A stretch of DNA of 64,000 nucleotides from Rhodanobacteraceae bacterium ZG21-1 (GTDB lineage Bacteria; Pseudomonadota; Gammaproteobacteria; Xanthomonadales; Rhodanobacteraceae): the NCBI GenBank assembly GCA_021390615.1, contig JAJEJU010000025.1, forward strand, positions 1,116,001-1,180,000, written 5' to 3'. Positions 17,572-25,606 of this stretch are shown here, one piece after another; the stretch's first letter is position 1; each line of letters starts with the position of its first letter. The translations under genes and the position numbers were made by a program. The notes beneath the pieces are model-generated. The model ran no database searches. It was not told where the DNA came from and saw nothing but the letters and a program-made list of their open reading frames with translations.

Positions 17572-18741
17572 ATGAATCTCGCTTTCTACACGTTGGTCTA
17601 CACGTACATAAACGACAAGATCAACACCTTCGGCACCACACTCATGGGCAACCTGATGGGTGTGGTCAGCGGAGTGGCGCTGACCCTGGTCACGCTCTGG
17701 ATCATGATCCAGGGCTTCCGCATCGCCACCGGACAGTCGCAGGAAAACCTGATGGTGTTCGTCACGAAGGGCGCGCGCATCGCCCTGATCGTCACGGCAG
17801 CCACCACCATGAACATCTTCGGATCGAACCTGCACGATCTGTTCACCACCGAGTTGCCGACTGATATCAACCAGCTCTTCACCGGCAACGACGAGACCAT
17901 TCAAAGCACCATCGACAAAAACCTTGCAGCTACCGTACTGGCGATGACGGCCATCGATGCTGTACAGGCCCCTGTCAACGATACGCAAACAGTAGCCGAC
18001 AAGGGGCGCGCAGCCGATTTCGCCATGGTTGGCACGGCTACCCCGCCGATGGCGGCAGGCGCCATGCTGCTGATGTTCAACCTGGCCATAGCACTATTCG
18101 TGGGACTGGGGCCTCTGTTCATTCTCTGTCTGATCTTCGAACAGACCAAGGGGCTATTCCAGCGCTGGCTGATGTACGGCATAGGCACCGTCTTCGCGAT
18201 GGCCATGCTCAGCTTTGTCAGCTCGATCGTGCTGAACGTCACCGTGAATTTGGCCACTTCACTGTGGGCCACCAATTTCATCAACCAGTTCACGGGCGGC
18301 TCGAGCGAGGGCCTTACCACCCAGTCGATGGAACAAGGCGGCATTGGCCTGCTGATGACCATGCTGATCATTTCCGCCCCGCCCATGGCCGCGAGCTTTT
18401 TCCAGGGAACCCTCGGCAGCTTCCTGCCTTATAGTTCCTTCGGCGGACGCCCCTCCGCTCAGCCTGGAGCGCATGGTCAACCGCCAGGATCCTTTAACTA
18501 TGGTACGCCACCGTCTGGGAACGCGGGCGGTTCTAGCAAAGCAACCGACGGAGGTGGCTATGGCAGTAGCGGCGGTAGTTCGGCGCCATCCACATACTCG
18601 GGTGCCGACCCAACGCACTCCAATCGGTATAGCGGCGTGACAGCAGGAGCCCCTGGCGAAGCCATACGCCAAGGCACCGGCCTTGCCTCGCCACCACCAT
18701 CAGGCTTGCCGCCGACACCCCCAAGCAGCTATACCGCTTAA
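17572..18741 (+). CDS. virB6: VirB6 polytopic inner-membrane component
   Basis: 389 residues with several membrane helices, including MGVVSGVALTLVTLWIMIQG, ALIVTAATTMNIFG, MLLMFNLAIALFVGLGPLF and GLLMTMLIISAPPMAASF. This is the TrbL/VirB6 pattern, with the conserved LFILCLIFEQTKGLFQRWL. The last 100 residues form a soluble Gly/Ser/Pro-rich tail. VirB6 lies at the channel entrance and is needed for substrate passage. It is the last classical virB gene here and is followed 30 bp later by the DUF4189-trbM cassettes. Confidence 0.93.
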   Translation: MNLAFYTLVYTYINDKINTFGTTLMGNLMGVVSGVALTLVTLWIMIQGFRIATGQSQENLMVFVTKGARIALIVTAATTMNIFGSNLHDLFTTELPTDINQLFTGNDETIQSTIDKNLAATVLAMTAIDAVQAPVNDTQTVADKGRAADFAMVGTATPPMAAGAMLLMFNLAIALFVGLGPLFILCLIFEQTKGLFQRWLMYGIGTVFAMAMLSFVSSIVLNVTVNLATSLWATNFINQFTGGSSEGLTTQSMEQGGIGLLMTMLIISAPPMAASFFQGTLGSFLPYSSFGGRPSAQPGAHGQPPGSFNYGTPPSGNAGGSSKATDGGGYGSSGGSSAPSTYSGADPTHSNRYSGVTAGAPGEAIRQGTGLASPPPSGLPPTPPSSYTA

Positions 18742-18771
18742 CCCGTACCAGTAGATTTCTGGAGCAAGGTC

Positions 18772-19293
18772 ATGCAAACCATCCGTTGGATCCAATGGTT
18801 ACTCGGCGCAGCACTGCTGGTCAGCACCATGCTCGTTCATGCCGAAGGCGGATGCCCGGATGGGGAGTACCCCTCTAGTGGGCAAGGGTGGCAGACTTGC
18901 ATTCCTATTCCGGGCTACGACAACCAGCAAGCTCCGTCGCCCGGCGCTGAGCGTCCTGCGGTTCGATGGATCGATCATTGGGGAGCTATTGCCACCTACG
19001 GACCTACTGTTAGTCTGGGTACATCCGACAACATGGCCAGCCAAAGTGAGGCGGAACAGTCTGCACTGGACAACTGTCATGCGCAGCATGGGTCACCCTG
19101 TAAAATTTTGACTTATTACAGGAACGGCTGTGGCGTCATGGTCATTGATGGCCCAGGGAAATATTACGTCGGTGATTTTGGACCCACTCTAGATGAAGCA
19201 AGCAGAAAGACCATGCAAACTTGCATAAACGACGGTCACCAAAATTGCCACGTATTCCACTCCGGTTGTAGCTTGCCACAGCTCCTTCAATAG
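18772..19293 (+). CDS. Secreted DUF4189-like protein, copy 1
   Basis: 173 residues with a signal peptide (cleavage near VHA-EGGCPDG). The N-terminal part has CPDGEYPSSGQGWQTCIPIPG. The C-terminal domain has WIDHWGAIATYG, an alanine/serine helix, YYRNGCGVMVIDG, DEASRKTMQTCINDGHQNC and a final SGCSLPQ; the pattern WGAIA...NGCG...C.....C matches DUF4189. Many paired cysteines suggest a disulfide-bonded periplasmic protein. Function unknown. It sits 30 bp after virB6 and is paired with a TrbM-like gene, a pairing seen three times. Confidence 0.75.
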   Translation: MQTIRWIQWLLGAALLVSTMLVHAEGGCPDGEYPSSGQGWQTCIPIPGYDNQQAPSPGAERPAVRWIDHWGAIATYGPTVSLGTSDNMASQSEAEQSALDNCHAQHGSPCKILTYYRNGCGVMVIDGPGKYYVGDFGPTLDEASRKTMQTCINDGHQNCHVFHSGCSLPQLLQ

Positions 19294-19365
19294 CTCTTCT
19301 TCTCATAAATGAACTTCAGGCTCCTCGCTGAGGTGTAAACACCACCTGATTTTTGGAGAGATCCC

Positions 19366-19689
19366 ATGAAACTACGCAACGTCTTTGCTTCTCTCGCGCT
19401 CTGCGCGATGACAGCATTCGCCAGCACCTCGGCCCGCGCCCAGGGCGTCGATCCCTGCAGCACCTATATGTGCATGGCCGGCATCTCGGGCTTCGGCGCT
19501 ACCGGTGGTCCGATCTGCAGCGCTTCCTACACCACCTTTTTCCTGATGCAGGTTTGGGATCCGTGGTTCGATCCGGAAGCAACCTCGACGCTGCGCCGGG
19601 GTTACCTGATGAGCTGCCCGGGTGCCAATGGGCCGACCAACGAAGGCATCCTCAGCGAAATCATCGCCATCTGGGGCATGGTTCCCTGA
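19366..19689 (+). CDS. TrbM/KikA-like periplasmic protein, copy 1
   Basis: 107 residues: a signal peptide (cleavage near ARA-QGVDPC) and a small domain with CSTYMCMAGISGFGATGG, a conserved FDPEAT and GYLMSCPGANGPTNEGIL. The cysteine spacing and the SCPGA motif match TrbM (KikA), a periplasmic protein encoded in IncP conjugation regions. Its exact role in T4SS is not known. The protein is identical over all 107 residues to copy 2 at 20834. A strong terminator follows. Confidence 0.75.
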   Translation: MKLRNVFASLALCAMTAFASTSARAQGVDPCSTYMCMAGISGFGATGGPICSASYTTFFLMQVWDPWFDPEATSTLRRGYLMSCPGANGPTNEGILSEIIAIWGMVP

Positions 19690-19725
19690 TCGCCTAAAGC
19701 CAAAGCATCATAAGCGGTAACCACG

Positions 19726-19758
19726 AAGAGGCAGGGCAAACGCCCTGCCTCTTTTTTT
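19726..19758 (+). terminator. Intrinsic terminator after trbM copy 1
   Basis: A 12-bp perfect stem AAGAGGCAGGGC (19726-19737) pairs with 19742-19753 over a 4-nt loop and runs into a T-tract ending at 19758. It ends the virB-DUF4189-trbM transcript. A close copy occurs after trbM copy 2. Confidence 0.92.
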
Positions 19759-19763
19759 CGCCT

Positions 19764-19950
19764 TAAATTCAATGACAACCTCGCAGACCGAGGCTTTATT
19801 CATGCAGACTTCGCCAGCCAGCCCCTGCAGCAAAGCGAGACTGGCTTACTGATGATCATGCTGATTGCTTTCGCACACCCAGAACCACTCGCCACTCCTC
19901 GCATTCTGATTGCCTTCTATTTCCAACCTGCTTTCGGTGGAGTGCATGAT
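19764..19950 (+). pseudogene. Decayed fragment of a virB6 3' end
   Basis: Read in the frame of GFIHADFAS...LQQSETGLLMIMLIAFA, this stretch aligns with VirB6 residues NFINQF...MEQGGIGLLMTMLIISA. At DNA level, 19838-19879 matches virB6 18342-18383 at about 30 of 42 positions, mostly differing at third codon positions. There is no start and the frame ends soon after. I read it as the remnant of a duplicated virB6. The rest of 19951-20236 holds a 44-codon open stretch ending at about 20140 (ADAPELQEVLDQLVR then TAG) that I cannot identify. Confidence 0.55.
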
Positions 19951-20236
19951 CGACAGCAACCGCATAAGCAGCGAATACAGTGAATAGTTAATGCGGGAGC
20001 GCGTTAAATCCTCCAATTTTCTGACAGCTGTGACAAAGCTTCCGATAACAGCTTAGACGGTGACAGCAGCATCTCCGCCCTTACGCCCATTCCGGCGGAT
20101 GCCCCGGAGCTACAGGAAGTGCTCGACCAATTGGTCAGATAGGATCGGCCTTACAGCTTCACCACAAACTCGGCTACCCTCGACAATAGCCAGCGCCCAC
20201 ACTTGATCTGTGGCAAAAGGCCTTGGGGATCTTACG

Positions 20237-20761
20237 ATGCATAAATTTGGCAAATGGCCACTGTGCCCACTCCTTTTGATCGGAACTACTGTGGCTCATG
20301 CTCAAGCATCTTGCCCACCGGGCATGGTCCCTTACGGCACTGGCTCAGGCGTCAACATGTGCGGTTATGCCAATAGCCAGCAGTCGACTAACCAACAGCC
20401 AGCTAACGCTCCCCCTCAGCGCCCTCCCGAGCGATGGGCGGATCATTGGGGCGCCATTGCCACCTACGGACCTAACGGGAGTTTGGGCACCGCCAACAAC
20501 ATGATGAGTCAAGGTGCTGCGGTGCAGGCCGCCTTGGCCAATTGCCATACGCAGCATGGCTCAACCTGTGAGGTGCTGGCTTACTACCGTAATGGCTGTG
20601 GTGTTCTGGTTATTGACGGACCCGGTGAAAACTATAACGCTAACTCCGGAGCGACTTTAGACGAGGCCAGCCAAAAGGCCATGGCTACCTGCGCAAAAGG
20701 CGGCTATCAAAATTGTCATGTGTATTACTCCGGCTGCAGTTTTCCGCAGCGCCTTCAATAG
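20237..20761 (+). CDS. Secreted DUF4189-like protein, copy 2
   Basis: 174 residues from the ATG at 20237. A GTG at 20210 would lengthen the signal peptide but GGGGAT lies closer to the ATG. The signal peptide ends near AHA-QASCPPG. The DUF4189 core is WADHWGAIATYGPNGSLG, YYRNGCGVLVIDGPG and GYQNCHVYYSGCSFPQ. The N-terminal cysteine region (CPPGMVPYGTGSGVNMCGYA) differs strongly from copies 1 and 3, while the core is conserved. Function unknown; probably periplasmic. Confidence 0.75.
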   Translation: MHKFGKWPLCPLLLIGTTVAHAQASCPPGMVPYGTGSGVNMCGYANSQQSTNQQPANAPPQRPPERWADHWGAIATYGPNGSLGTANNMMSQGAAVQAALANCHTQHGSTCEVLAYYRNGCGVLVIDGPGENYNANSGATLDEASQKAMATCAKGGYQNCHVYYSGCSFPQRLQ

Positions 20762-20833
20762 CTTCTCTTCTCGTAAACGAACTTCAGACTCCTCGCTGAG
20801 GTGTGTCCACCACCTGCTCTTTGGAGATATCCC

Positions 20834-21157
20834 ATGAAACTACGCAACGTCTTTGCTTCTCTCGCGCTATGCGCGATGACAGCATTCGCCAGCACCTCAG
20901 CCCGCGCCCAGGGTGTCGATCCCTGCAGCACCTATATGTGCATGGCCGGTATCTCGGGCTTCGGCGCTACCGGCGGTCCGATCTGCAGTGCTTCCTACAC
21001 CACCTTTTTCCTGATGCAGGTTTGGGATCCGTGGTTCGATCCGGAAGCGACCTCGACGCTGCGCCGGGGTTACCTGATGAGCTGCCCGGGCGCCAATGGG
21101 CCGACCAACGAAGGCATCCTCAGCGAAATCATCGCCATCTGGGGCATGGTTCCCTGA
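20834..21157 (+). CDS. TrbM/KikA-like periplasmic protein, copy 2
   Basis: 107 residues, identical in protein sequence to copy 1 and differing by only a few silent bases. The start is the ATG at 20834 with TTGGAG upstream. Flanks are also similar: the 70 bp before the gene and the terminator behind it resemble those of copy 1, so the duplicated block extends beyond the coding region. TrbM hallmarks as in copy 1 (cysteine pairs, SCPGA motif). Confidence 0.75.
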   Translation: MKLRNVFASLALCAMTAFASTSARAQGVDPCSTYMCMAGISGFGATGGPICSASYTTFFLMQVWDPWFDPEATSTLRRGYLMSCPGANGPTNEGILSEIIAIWGMVP

Positions 21158-21193
21158 TCGCCCAAAGCCAAAGCATCATAGATAATAACCACG

Positions 21194-21228
21194 AAGAGGC
21201 AGGGCCAACGCCCTGCCTCTTTAGTTTG
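21194..21228 (+). terminator. Intrinsic terminator after trbM copy 2
   Basis: The same 12-bp stem as after copy 1 (21194-21205 with 21210-21221) over a 4-nt loop, followed by TTAGTTTG. The T-tract is interrupted, so it may be weaker than the first. Confidence 0.85.
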
Positions 21229-21725
21229 TTTTAAATGAGCTTTTGCCGCAACGAATCGTCTTTGTCTCACCCATTAGGCGGGGCTTTTATCCATGCAAGC
21301 TATAACGCCCGGCCAAGTAGCGATAGCCTTACCTAGACTTGCAACATAAGCGATATGCGACACTGTTCCTTCGCCCAACACGGCGGCTCCTCTTATTGCA
21401 GTGGCTAGGACCATTCGATAGTTTCCTAGCGCACCTGCACGCGACAAGGTTCATTGGGGTAAAGCTACTAAGCAACATCCCGCAGCCAAGGATGCTGTCA
21501 GCCTGTAGCGGTTCAAACAGATGCACGACGACAGCCGGTGGACGGCAACGCCTTGCGCCGTCTTCGGCTGTGCTATCTAACGATCCGTTTCACCGGCGCC
21601 ATCACCAGCGCGCGATCGCCAACATCTGGCAGACCATCGGATTGACTTGCCAGTCGTTATAGGGATAACTGCCGTCTCGAGGGGTGCTCGCTGCGCCCGG
21701 ATCGATTTTCAAGGAGGAAGCTGCG
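21229..21725 (+). other. Non-coding stretch between cassettes 2 and 3
   Basis: About 500 bases without a recognisable gene. Near 21283-21312 the translated stretch AFIHASYNARP echoes the GFIHADFAS start of the virB6 fragment after cassette 1, hinting that a second virB6 remnant once lay here. The remainder matches nothing I know. An AAGGAGGAA ribosome site lies just before the disrupted third DUF4189 gene. Confidence 0.4.
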
Positions 21726-22244
21726 GTGCAAACGGTCCGATGAATCCAACGGTTACTCGGCGCAGCGCTGTTGATCGGCACCATGCTCGTTCACGCCGAA
21801 GGTGGATGCCCGGATGGAGAGTACCCCTCTAGCGGGCAAGGGTGGCAGACCTGCATTCCTATTCCAGGCTATGACAGCCAGCAAGCCCAGTTCTCTACTG
21901 AACACCCCACAATACGGTGGGTCGATCACTGGGGAGCCATTGCCACCTACGGACCTACTGCCAGTCTGGGCTCGGCCAACAACATGGCCAGCCAAGGTGA
22001 AGCGGGGCAAGCTGCGCTCGGCAACTGTCATGCACAACATGGGTCAACCTGCGAAATCCAAACCTTCTACAGAAATGGTTGCGGCGTCATGGCCATCGAT
22101 GGCTTTGGCAAGTATTACGTCGCCAACTTTGGGCCTACCATGGATGCAGCGACTCAGAAGACCATGCAGGCTTGTATTGGTAGCGGTCATCAAAACTGTC
22201 ACGTTTTTTACTCTGGCTGCAGCCTCCCGCAGCGGCTTCAATAA
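21726..22244 (+). pseudogene. DUF4189-like protein, copy 3, interrupted in the signal peptide
   Basis: The reading frame corresponds to copy 1 from a GTG at 21726, but codon 6 (TGG in copy 1) is TGA here (21741-21743). After it the frame is open to 22244 and encodes an intact mature domain: CPDGEYPSSGQGWQTCIPIPG, WVDHWGAIATYG, FYRNGCGVMAIDG and a final SGCSLPQ. A TTG start at 21771 would leave only the end of the signal peptide. The gene is therefore probably not exported or not expressed. It is much closer to copy 1 than copy 2 in the N-terminal half. Confidence 0.7.
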
Positions 22245-22312
22245 ACCTTGCCTCTTAATATGAGCTTCAACTCACTGAACTGCGTCATTCACCCACTTCA
22301 TGGAAACGCCCG

Positions 22313-22678
22313 ATGAAACTGCGTCATAGCCTTGCCTCCCTCGCCCTCTGCGCCGTGGCCGCTACCGCCGCCACGTCAGCACAGGCCCAGGGCGCCACGC
22401 CCTGCGAGGTGTACAAATGCATTTCCGGCCTCTCCGGCTACGGGGCCACGCCCACACGCGCATGCGCTCCGGCGCTCGAGATCTTCTTCAAGACCGCGGT
22501 CTTCGATCCGCCGCTTGACCCGAATGTGCAGGAAGAGAAAGGCAGCAAGCACACCTTCGATCCGGAAGCCACGGCCGTCGAGCGCAAGAACTATCTCATG
22601 AGCTGCCCCGAAGCCGCCGCGCAAAGCAACGCTGCCACCCTGACCGCGATCATCGACGCCTGGAAGAAAGTGCCTTAA
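22313..22678 (+). CDS. TrbM/KikA-like periplasmic protein, copy 3 (diverged)
   Basis: 121 residues: a signal peptide (cleavage near AQA-QGATPC), then CEVYKCISGLSGYGATPTRAC, an inserted charged stretch (about 70-82), TFDPEATAVERKNYLMSCPE and a C-terminal helix. Cysteine positions match copies 1 and 2, but overall identity is only moderate. It follows the disrupted DUF4189 gene by 68 bp, in the same order as the other cassettes. Confidence 0.7.
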   Translation: MKLRHSLASLALCAVAATAATSAQAQGATPCEVYKCISGLSGYGATPTRACAPALEIFFKTAVFDPPLDPNVQEEKGSKHTFDPEATAVERKNYLMSCPEAAAQSNAATLTAIIDAWKKVP

Positions 22679-23374
22679 TCCCTGGCGTGTCGCGTACCCG
22701 ATGGCCCGGACAGGCAGGAGCAGCACGACGCCTTTCCGGGCCATGCGCGACCCGCACTCCTCTTCGAGAGCGCCGCATCTCTGTCTATCGAGGTGAACTC
22801 CCGTCTCGGAACTCGCCCAGGCAGTGCAACGACCGAGGCGAATATGCTGGCGTCCAGCTCCGCGGCATGCCCTGCAGACCAGGGCACAGCACCAAGCACA
22901 GATCAGCTCGTGCCGCAAAGCAGGCAGGTCAATGCAAGTCACCATCGCGTTGGCTAGCCACTTCCGCATCCATCGCGTCCGGCGGATTCCGGCCCGCATG
23001 AAGCGCAGCAGTCACCACACCGATCGCCTGCAAGTCGCCTCAGGCCACATCCTGCCAGCCGTTGGCCCGCCCCTCTCGCCGGCGCCAGCCCTTCCCGGAC
23101 CAAGCCGTACGCACTGATTGCGCGTCCCAGGACACCTTCATGTACAGTACGAGGGCTTTGACCGGCAACGAAGCATGACGCGGCATCAGTCTCGTCACCA
23201 CGTTTCCGCTCCGCGCAAGCAAGGCAATGGCCTTTGCGCGACGGCACGGAACAGCAGCCTTGCGGCTCGCGTGCAAGGACGTGGAAGCTTCGATCCAACG
23301 CCGGACGGGCTCTGAGGGGGCAACGGATTTCAATCTGATGCAGCATCCCATCCACGACAGGCCAGGGCGGCACC
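22679..23374 (+). other. About 700-bp non-coding gap before the effector locus
   Basis: No gene is supported on either strand. The only structure is a 10-bp perfect inverted repeat, ATGGCCCGGA (22701-22710) with 22735-22744, separated by 24 bases. It lies 22 bp after trbM copy 3 and could end that transcript, though no T-run follows. The gap marks the boundary between the secretion machine and the effector cassettes. Confidence 0.5.
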
Positions 23375-23890
23375 ATGGATGATCTAAGCGCGTACGCCAC
23401 GCACGGACACAGGATTCTGGCCAAGGTTGCCGGCGCACTGAGCGACGACGGCAGACCGGGGCTGTTGCTGGTGCTCGATCCGCCCACGCAAGGCCCGGCC
23501 AGACTGGGCGAAGGACCGAGCCGCATCGTGCTGTTGCTGCTGCGCGACGAAGCCGGCGCGCTGCACGAAGCCGCGCGCAACGACAAGATCGTGCCCAGCG
23601 CGCAGCAGGGCGGCCTGGCCGGCGATCCCTTCGGCTATGCCCACATCGAATCCGGCCGTTTCAGGATCGTCAACGGCGGCGGCAGCCGGGAGCACTGGAC
23701 AAACGAGTACCATTTCAGGTATTCATCGCAACTGCTGTGCTGGCAGCTCGAACGCGTCGTATGGAGCGTCGTGGATCGAGAGACCGGTTCGGAGCGACGC
23801 CGGGAACTGACCGCCACCGATCTGGGGGCCGTCACGTTCCAGGATTTCGATCCGGCCAACCTGCCAGAGATCGAACTGTTATCAGTTTGA
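23375..23890 (+). CDS. XAC2610-like putative immunity protein, no signal peptide
   Basis: 171 residues. The pattern ARNDKIV...GDPFGYAHIESGRF and YHFRYSSQLLCWQLERVVW resembles the domain of XAC2610, the Xanthomonas lysozyme inhibitor that protects against the GH19 effector XAC2609. It lies directly before a GH19-type effector, the same order as in Xanthomonas. Such inhibitors normally act in the periplasm, but from the ATG at 23375 there is no signal peptide and an in-frame TGA lies 33 bp upstream. Either it has lost its export signal or it has another role. The family call rests on motif memory. Confidence 0.6.
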   Translation: MDDLSAYATHGHRILAKVAGALSDDGRPGLLLVLDPPTQGPARLGEGPSRIVLLLLRDEAGALHEAARNDKIVPSAQQGGLAGDPFGYAHIESGRFRIVNGGGSREHWTNEYHFRYSSQLLCWQLERVVWSVVDRETGSERRRELTATDLGAVTFQDFDPANLPEIELLSV

Positions 23891-23965
23891 ATGCCTGCCA
23901 CGGTCGGCAGGCATGCGGTAGACAGGGAGCGAAGTCGCCCCTAGGAAGTTAACCAGGAGTTGTAC

Positions 23966-25333
23966 ATGTCTTCGGATCGTGAGGCGCAACTGCTGTCGGC
24001 AGCGACAGCAGCAGGCATTACATCGCCTAGAGAATTAGCTAATTTCATGGCCCAAGCTGGCCATGAATCCAATGGCCTGATGCGGCTGGAAGAAAGCTTC
24101 CGCTACATGCGAAGCAATGCCCAGATTCCCGTACAGGCGGCATGGCGCGAAGGCGACGCGGCACTGACCGGCGCCCGTTTGGAAGCCATGCAAGGCCGCC
24201 CCGAGCGGCTTGCCGAACTTATGTATGGCGGACGCCTCGGCAACGATGAGCCGGGCGATGGCTATACCTATCGCGGCCGCGGCTATCTGCCCCTGGTCGG
24301 CAAGGACAACTACCGGGAAGCCGGCGAGGCGTTGGGCCTCGACCTGGTGAACAACCCCGACCTCGCTGCCGAGCCGAAGCACGCCGCGGACATCGCCGCG
24401 TGGTGCTGGCAGACCAAGGTGCCGGAAGCCGCACGCGAAGACGTCAAGGCGGCCACCAAGGCGATCAACGGTAGCTACGCCGGCCTCGAAGACCGCACCG
24501 CGCGCTTCGAGAAGTGGGAAAAGACGTTGACCCCCGACGCCGTCCAGCAACTGCCGGACGGACAGGCCAATGCGCCCGCCATGAGCCGTCGCCTGCCCGG
24601 CGGGCAGACCGATGCGCTCGCCGCCGCCGATCCGCTGAAGCCTTTGGACGGCATGCCCGGCAAGCAACAGCACGAGCACGACAAGCACGAGGAAAAAGCC
24701 CCGCAGAGCGAATCGATCCGCAAGCTGCAGGAAGACCTCGTCGCGCTCGGCTACTCCAATGCCCGCGGCGCGAAGGGCAAGGCGGACGGCACGCTCAACG
24801 CCAACACCCGTCAGGCAATCGAATCCTTCCAGCGCGAGCAGCACCTCAACGTCGATGGCTTCGCCAGCATGCGCACGATCAAGGCGGTCGAGCGGGCGAG
24901 CCTGGCCCAGGACGGCATCCGGTCGCTCGAGCACAAAGATCATCCCGACCACGACTTGTACCAGCAGGCCCTGGCCGGCGTGCAACGGCTCGATGCCTCG
25001 CTGGGCCGCAGCTCCGACCAGCACAGCGCGAATACTGCTGCGGCGCTGACCGTGGCGGCCAAGGCCGAGGGCATGAGCCGCATCGATAGCGTGATGCTCA
25101 GCGGCGACGGCTCGCGCATTTTCGCGGCGCAGGAAGGCGGTCCGCTGCGGCAGGTGGCCGAAGTATCGACCGCGCAAGCGGTCAATACGCCGGTCATGCA
25201 AAGCAGCGCCGCGGCCCAGGGCATCCAGCCGAGTCAGGTGCCGGCAGAGGCTGTGGCTCAACCGGGGACGGAGCAAGATTCGGCGCAACTAAGCCGGCAA
25301 ATCGTTCTGCAGCAGCAACTCAACAAGAACTGA
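23966..25333 (+). CDS. X-T4SS effector: GH19-like lysozyme + PG-binding + XVIPCD
   Basis: 455 residues from the ATG at 23966 (AGGAG upstream). Residues 1-190 are a GH19 lysozyme/chitinase-like domain with FMAQAGHESNGLMRLEESF (likely catalytic Glu34), YTYRGRGYLPLVGKDNY and AAWCWQTK. Residues about 245-320 are a peptidoglycan-binding domain (LQEDLVALGYSNARG). The C-terminal part is an XVIPCD (HPDHDLYQQALAGVQRLD, SSDQHSANTAAALTVAAK) with a Gln-rich tail. VirD4 should recruit it through this tail and the enzyme should cut rival peptidoglycan. The neighbour at 23375 is the likely immunity protein. Confidence 0.88.
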   Translation: MSSDREAQLLSAATAAGITSPRELANFMAQAGHESNGLMRLEESFRYMRSNAQIPVQAAWREGDAALTGARLEAMQGRPERLAELMYGGRLGNDEPGDGYTYRGRGYLPLVGKDNYREAGEALGLDLVNNPDLAAEPKHAADIAAWCWQTKVPEAAREDVKAATKAINGSYAGLEDRTARFEKWEKTLTPDAVQQLPDGQANAPAMSRRLPGGQTDALAAADPLKPLDGMPGKQQHEHDKHEEKAPQSESIRKLQEDLVALGYSNARGAKGKADGTLNANTRQAIESFQREQHLNVDGFASMRTIKAVERASLAQDGIRSLEHKDHPDHDLYQQALAGVQRLDASLGRSSDQHSANTAAALTVAAKAEGMSRIDSVMLSGDGSRIFAAQEGGPLRQVAEVSTAQAVNTPVMQSSAAAQGIQPSQVPAEAVAQPGTEQDSAQLSRQIVLQQQLNKN

Positions 25334-25449
25334 GATCCGGGCGGGCGGTTTGCGTCGACCGGAGCTGCGCCAGGACGTGCCATTCGACGGCATGTACGGC
25401 ATGGGCGCATCCATTGTTCCGGTATCGACGCAAGCCACCCGGCCACGGT

Positions 25450-25472
25450 CGATCAGCCTTGTCGGCTGATCG
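25450..25472 (+). repeat. Hairpin between effector 1 and the next cassette
   Basis: CGATCAGCC (25450-25458) and its exact complement (25464-25472) with a 5-nt loop. It lies 117 bp after the effector stop, without a T-run. It may mark an mRNA end or processing site between cassettes. Confidence 0.4.
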
Positions 25473-25492
25473 GTCCCAAAGGGGGTGAAGCG

Positions 25493-25606
25493 ATGAGGAT
25501 TCAACTCGACCCGCACAACGCCGGACCAGCCATCGGCCTGGACGCATGGCGCAGCCATGCCCTCTTTTCCAAACGAACAACCTTGCTTGTGTGGAGCTCC
25601 ATGTGA
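25493..25606 (+). CDS. Possible 37-residue leader ORF coupled to the lipoprotein gene
   Basis: An ATG at 25493 follows a strong ribosome site (GGGGGTGAAGCG) and opens a 37-codon frame beginning MRIQLDPHNAGPAIGLDAWR. Its TGA overlaps the ATG of the lipoprotein gene by one base (TGATG). The peptide matches nothing known and has no signal sequence. The coupled layout suggests a leader that drives translation of the immunity gene, but chance is not excluded. Confidence 0.4.
   Translation: MRIQLDPHNAGPAIGLDAWRSHALFSKRTTLLVWSSM

Noticed and set aside
21741-21743. TGA in DUF4189 copy 3 as recoded selenocysteine or Trp
   Set aside because: Copy 1 has plain TGG there, and no recoding element is seen. 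A nonsense mutation is simpler.
18772-22678. CRISPR or transposon explanation for the repeats
   Set aside because: Repeats are whole gene pairs with terminators. There are no short direct repeats with spacers, no transposase and no terminal inverted repeats.
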